Of a stretch of DNA of 6,668 nucleotides, positions 5,883-6,668 are shown one piece after another. A model generated the notes under the pieces. The model saw only the letters and a list, made by a program, of their open reading frames with translations, did not search any database and was not told the origin of the DNA. The position numbers and the translations under genes were made by a program. How positions within the stretch are numbered: the first letter of the stretch is position 1; each line of letters starts with the position of its first letter. The stretch is from the NCBI GenBank assembly GCA_002419125.1, contig DIFL01000037.1, positions 4,072-10,739 on the forward strand. Direction: 5' to 3'. The DNA is from Candidatus Dojkabacteria bacterium UBA5749. GTDB lineage: Bacteria; Patescibacteriota; Dojkabacteria; SC72.

Positions 5883-6593
5883 TTATTTAGAACTTTTTAA
5901 TTGAAGTAGGTAAATCCTTATTCTACTTAGGAAGTGATTTATCCCATTTATTCCCATTACCAAAGATAGTTCTACATGCCAATACATAAAGTCATATTGA
6001 ATATACCAAAGAGATGGAAATTTGTATCGAAGCATCATAAAGACACCAAAACCTAAGGAGGGGATTAATAGGAGCAGTATTAGAAGAGTATTCCAAAATG
6101 CATTGAATGATTTAATTGATATTTTAGAAATATTTTTCTTTATTAAAAGGTATGGTATCCAATATAGTATGTTAGATATTAACAAAGGTATAATTAAATT
6201 ATAGGGGTTACTATTAGTTCCTTTTTCTACTTCTGGTACAACGTCTATCTCCTCTTTTTCTATGTCATTAATAACCGTTGAGGTTGTATTTTGGACATCA
6301 TTAATCTCTCCAATTTTATATCTTTCAAGTAAAGAGTATGAACTTACTCTATGGTCTCTATCCATTCCTGCTTTAGTTTTGAAATCCTCTGTCATATCTT
6401 TGCCACACCAATCTCTAATATCCATATATCTATCATGAGATGGAATATACTCAGAAAGGTCATATACACTATTCTCAAATATTACCCAACAGTCAGTTGG
6501 GGTATTGTGTGTATATACCTCATCTAATGTATATGCATATATATTTTGGAGAAAGAGTATTGGTAAAAGTAATAGAGCAATAAATAATTTCAT
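5883..6593 (-). CDS. Exported cytochrome b5-like heme-binding domain fused to a three-helix membrane domain
   Basis: The 236 residues begin with a signal peptide (1-20, cleavage after NIYA). A cytochrome b5-like domain (about 21-97) follows: YTLDEVYTHNTPTDCWVIF (21-39), VYDLSEYIPSH (43-53), CGKDMTEDF (63-71) and LLERYKIGE (88-96). The expected axial heme ligands are H53 and H81. The usual HPGG around the first ligand is replaced by HDRY. A polar linker (98-130) rich in Thr, Glu and Val leads to hydrophobic segments at about 131-151, 166-188 and 203-223. The last carries H206 and H220, 13 residues apart, as in b-type diheme helices. The likely role is electron transfer at the outer face of the membrane; no partner is visible. 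ATG at 6593 directly precedes the signal peptide. The stop lies 43 bases before the next gene. Confidence 0.85.
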   Translation of the reverse strand: MKLFIALLLLPILFLQNIYAYTLDEVYTHNTPTDCWVIFENSVYDLSEYIPSHDRYMDIRDWCGKDMTEDFKTKAGMDRDHRVSSYSLLERYKIGEINDVQNTTSTVINDIEKEEIDVVPEVEKGTNSNPYNLIIPLLISNILYWIPYLLIKKNISKISIKSFNAFWNTLLILLLLIPSLGFGVFMMLRYKFPSLWYIQYDFMYWHVELSLVMGINGINHFLSRIRIYLLQLKSSK

Positions 6594-6668
6594 AAAATTG
6601 TTATTAAATTGAAATAATTAATTCAATAAATGATATATCAAACAATTACATACTTAAATAGTATTTTC
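6594..6668. other. AT-rich upstream region of the cytochrome b5-like gene
   Basis: These 75 bases hold almost only A and T. A perfect 10-bp palindrome TGATATATCA lies at 6631-6640. On the minus strand TTTAAT occurs nine bases before the ATG and could be a -10 box for a near-leaderless transcript, but I find no matching -35. No gene is seen; the region is cut by the window edge. Confidence 0.35.

Noticed and set aside
1..6668. TGA recoded as glycine
   Set aside because: The 151-residue gene ends at TGA, and the other frames keep family-typical lengths without needing TGA read-through.

Overview
This window is AT-rich bacterial DNA. It holds one gene tail and one complete gene on the + strand (left third), and five genes on the - strand (right two thirds). 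The two blocks converge. Several traits suggest a Candidate Phyla Radiation (Patescibacteria) genome: AT-rich composition, no Shine-Dalgarno motif before any of the six visible starts, a possible leaderless promoter, a secreted cytochrome b5-like domain of the type common there, and a LemA/DUF2207 pair. This is an inference from style; no sequence marker fixes the lineage. TGA, TAG and TAA all act as stops, so the recoded TGA=Gly codes of Absconditabacteria and Gracilibacteria look unlikely.

Left block (+): positions 1-207 are the C-terminal end of an unidentified membrane protein, closed by a long, well-formed intrinsic terminator (234-308). Then come a plausible sigma-70-type promoter (317-346) and a glmS ribozyme/riboswitch (about 366-484), followed by glmS itself (524-2296). 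GlmS makes glucosamine-6-phosphate. The ribozyme uses that product as cofactor to cleave its own mRNA, so the unit forms a complete feedback loop for amino-sugar and cell-wall precursor synthesis. The ribozyme lacks an exact consensus core but shows an apparent compensatory change in its pseudoknot.

Right block (-), read from right to left: a secreted or membrane-anchored cytochrome b5-like protein with three further membrane helices (6593-5883); a small helical protein of unknown function (5839-5384) with a TATAAT box placed as for a leaderless mRNA; then a compact three-gene unit of LemA (5330-4776), a DUF2207 membrane protein with a Gly/Ser-rich tail (4765-3035), and a 238-residue protein with a JAMM/MPN-like HTHP...SxxD motif (3013-2297). 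A good promoter (TTGATA-17-TATACT) precedes lemA and sits on a 9-bp dyad. The last gene's stop codon directly abuts the stop codon of glmS with no base between them.

Most notable are the glmS ribozyme in a likely non-Firmicute setting, the LemA-DUF2207-putative metallopeptidase operon, and the cytochrome b5 fusion to a membrane domain with an H-x13-H helix. I see no mobile element, CRISPR array, tRNA or rRNA.
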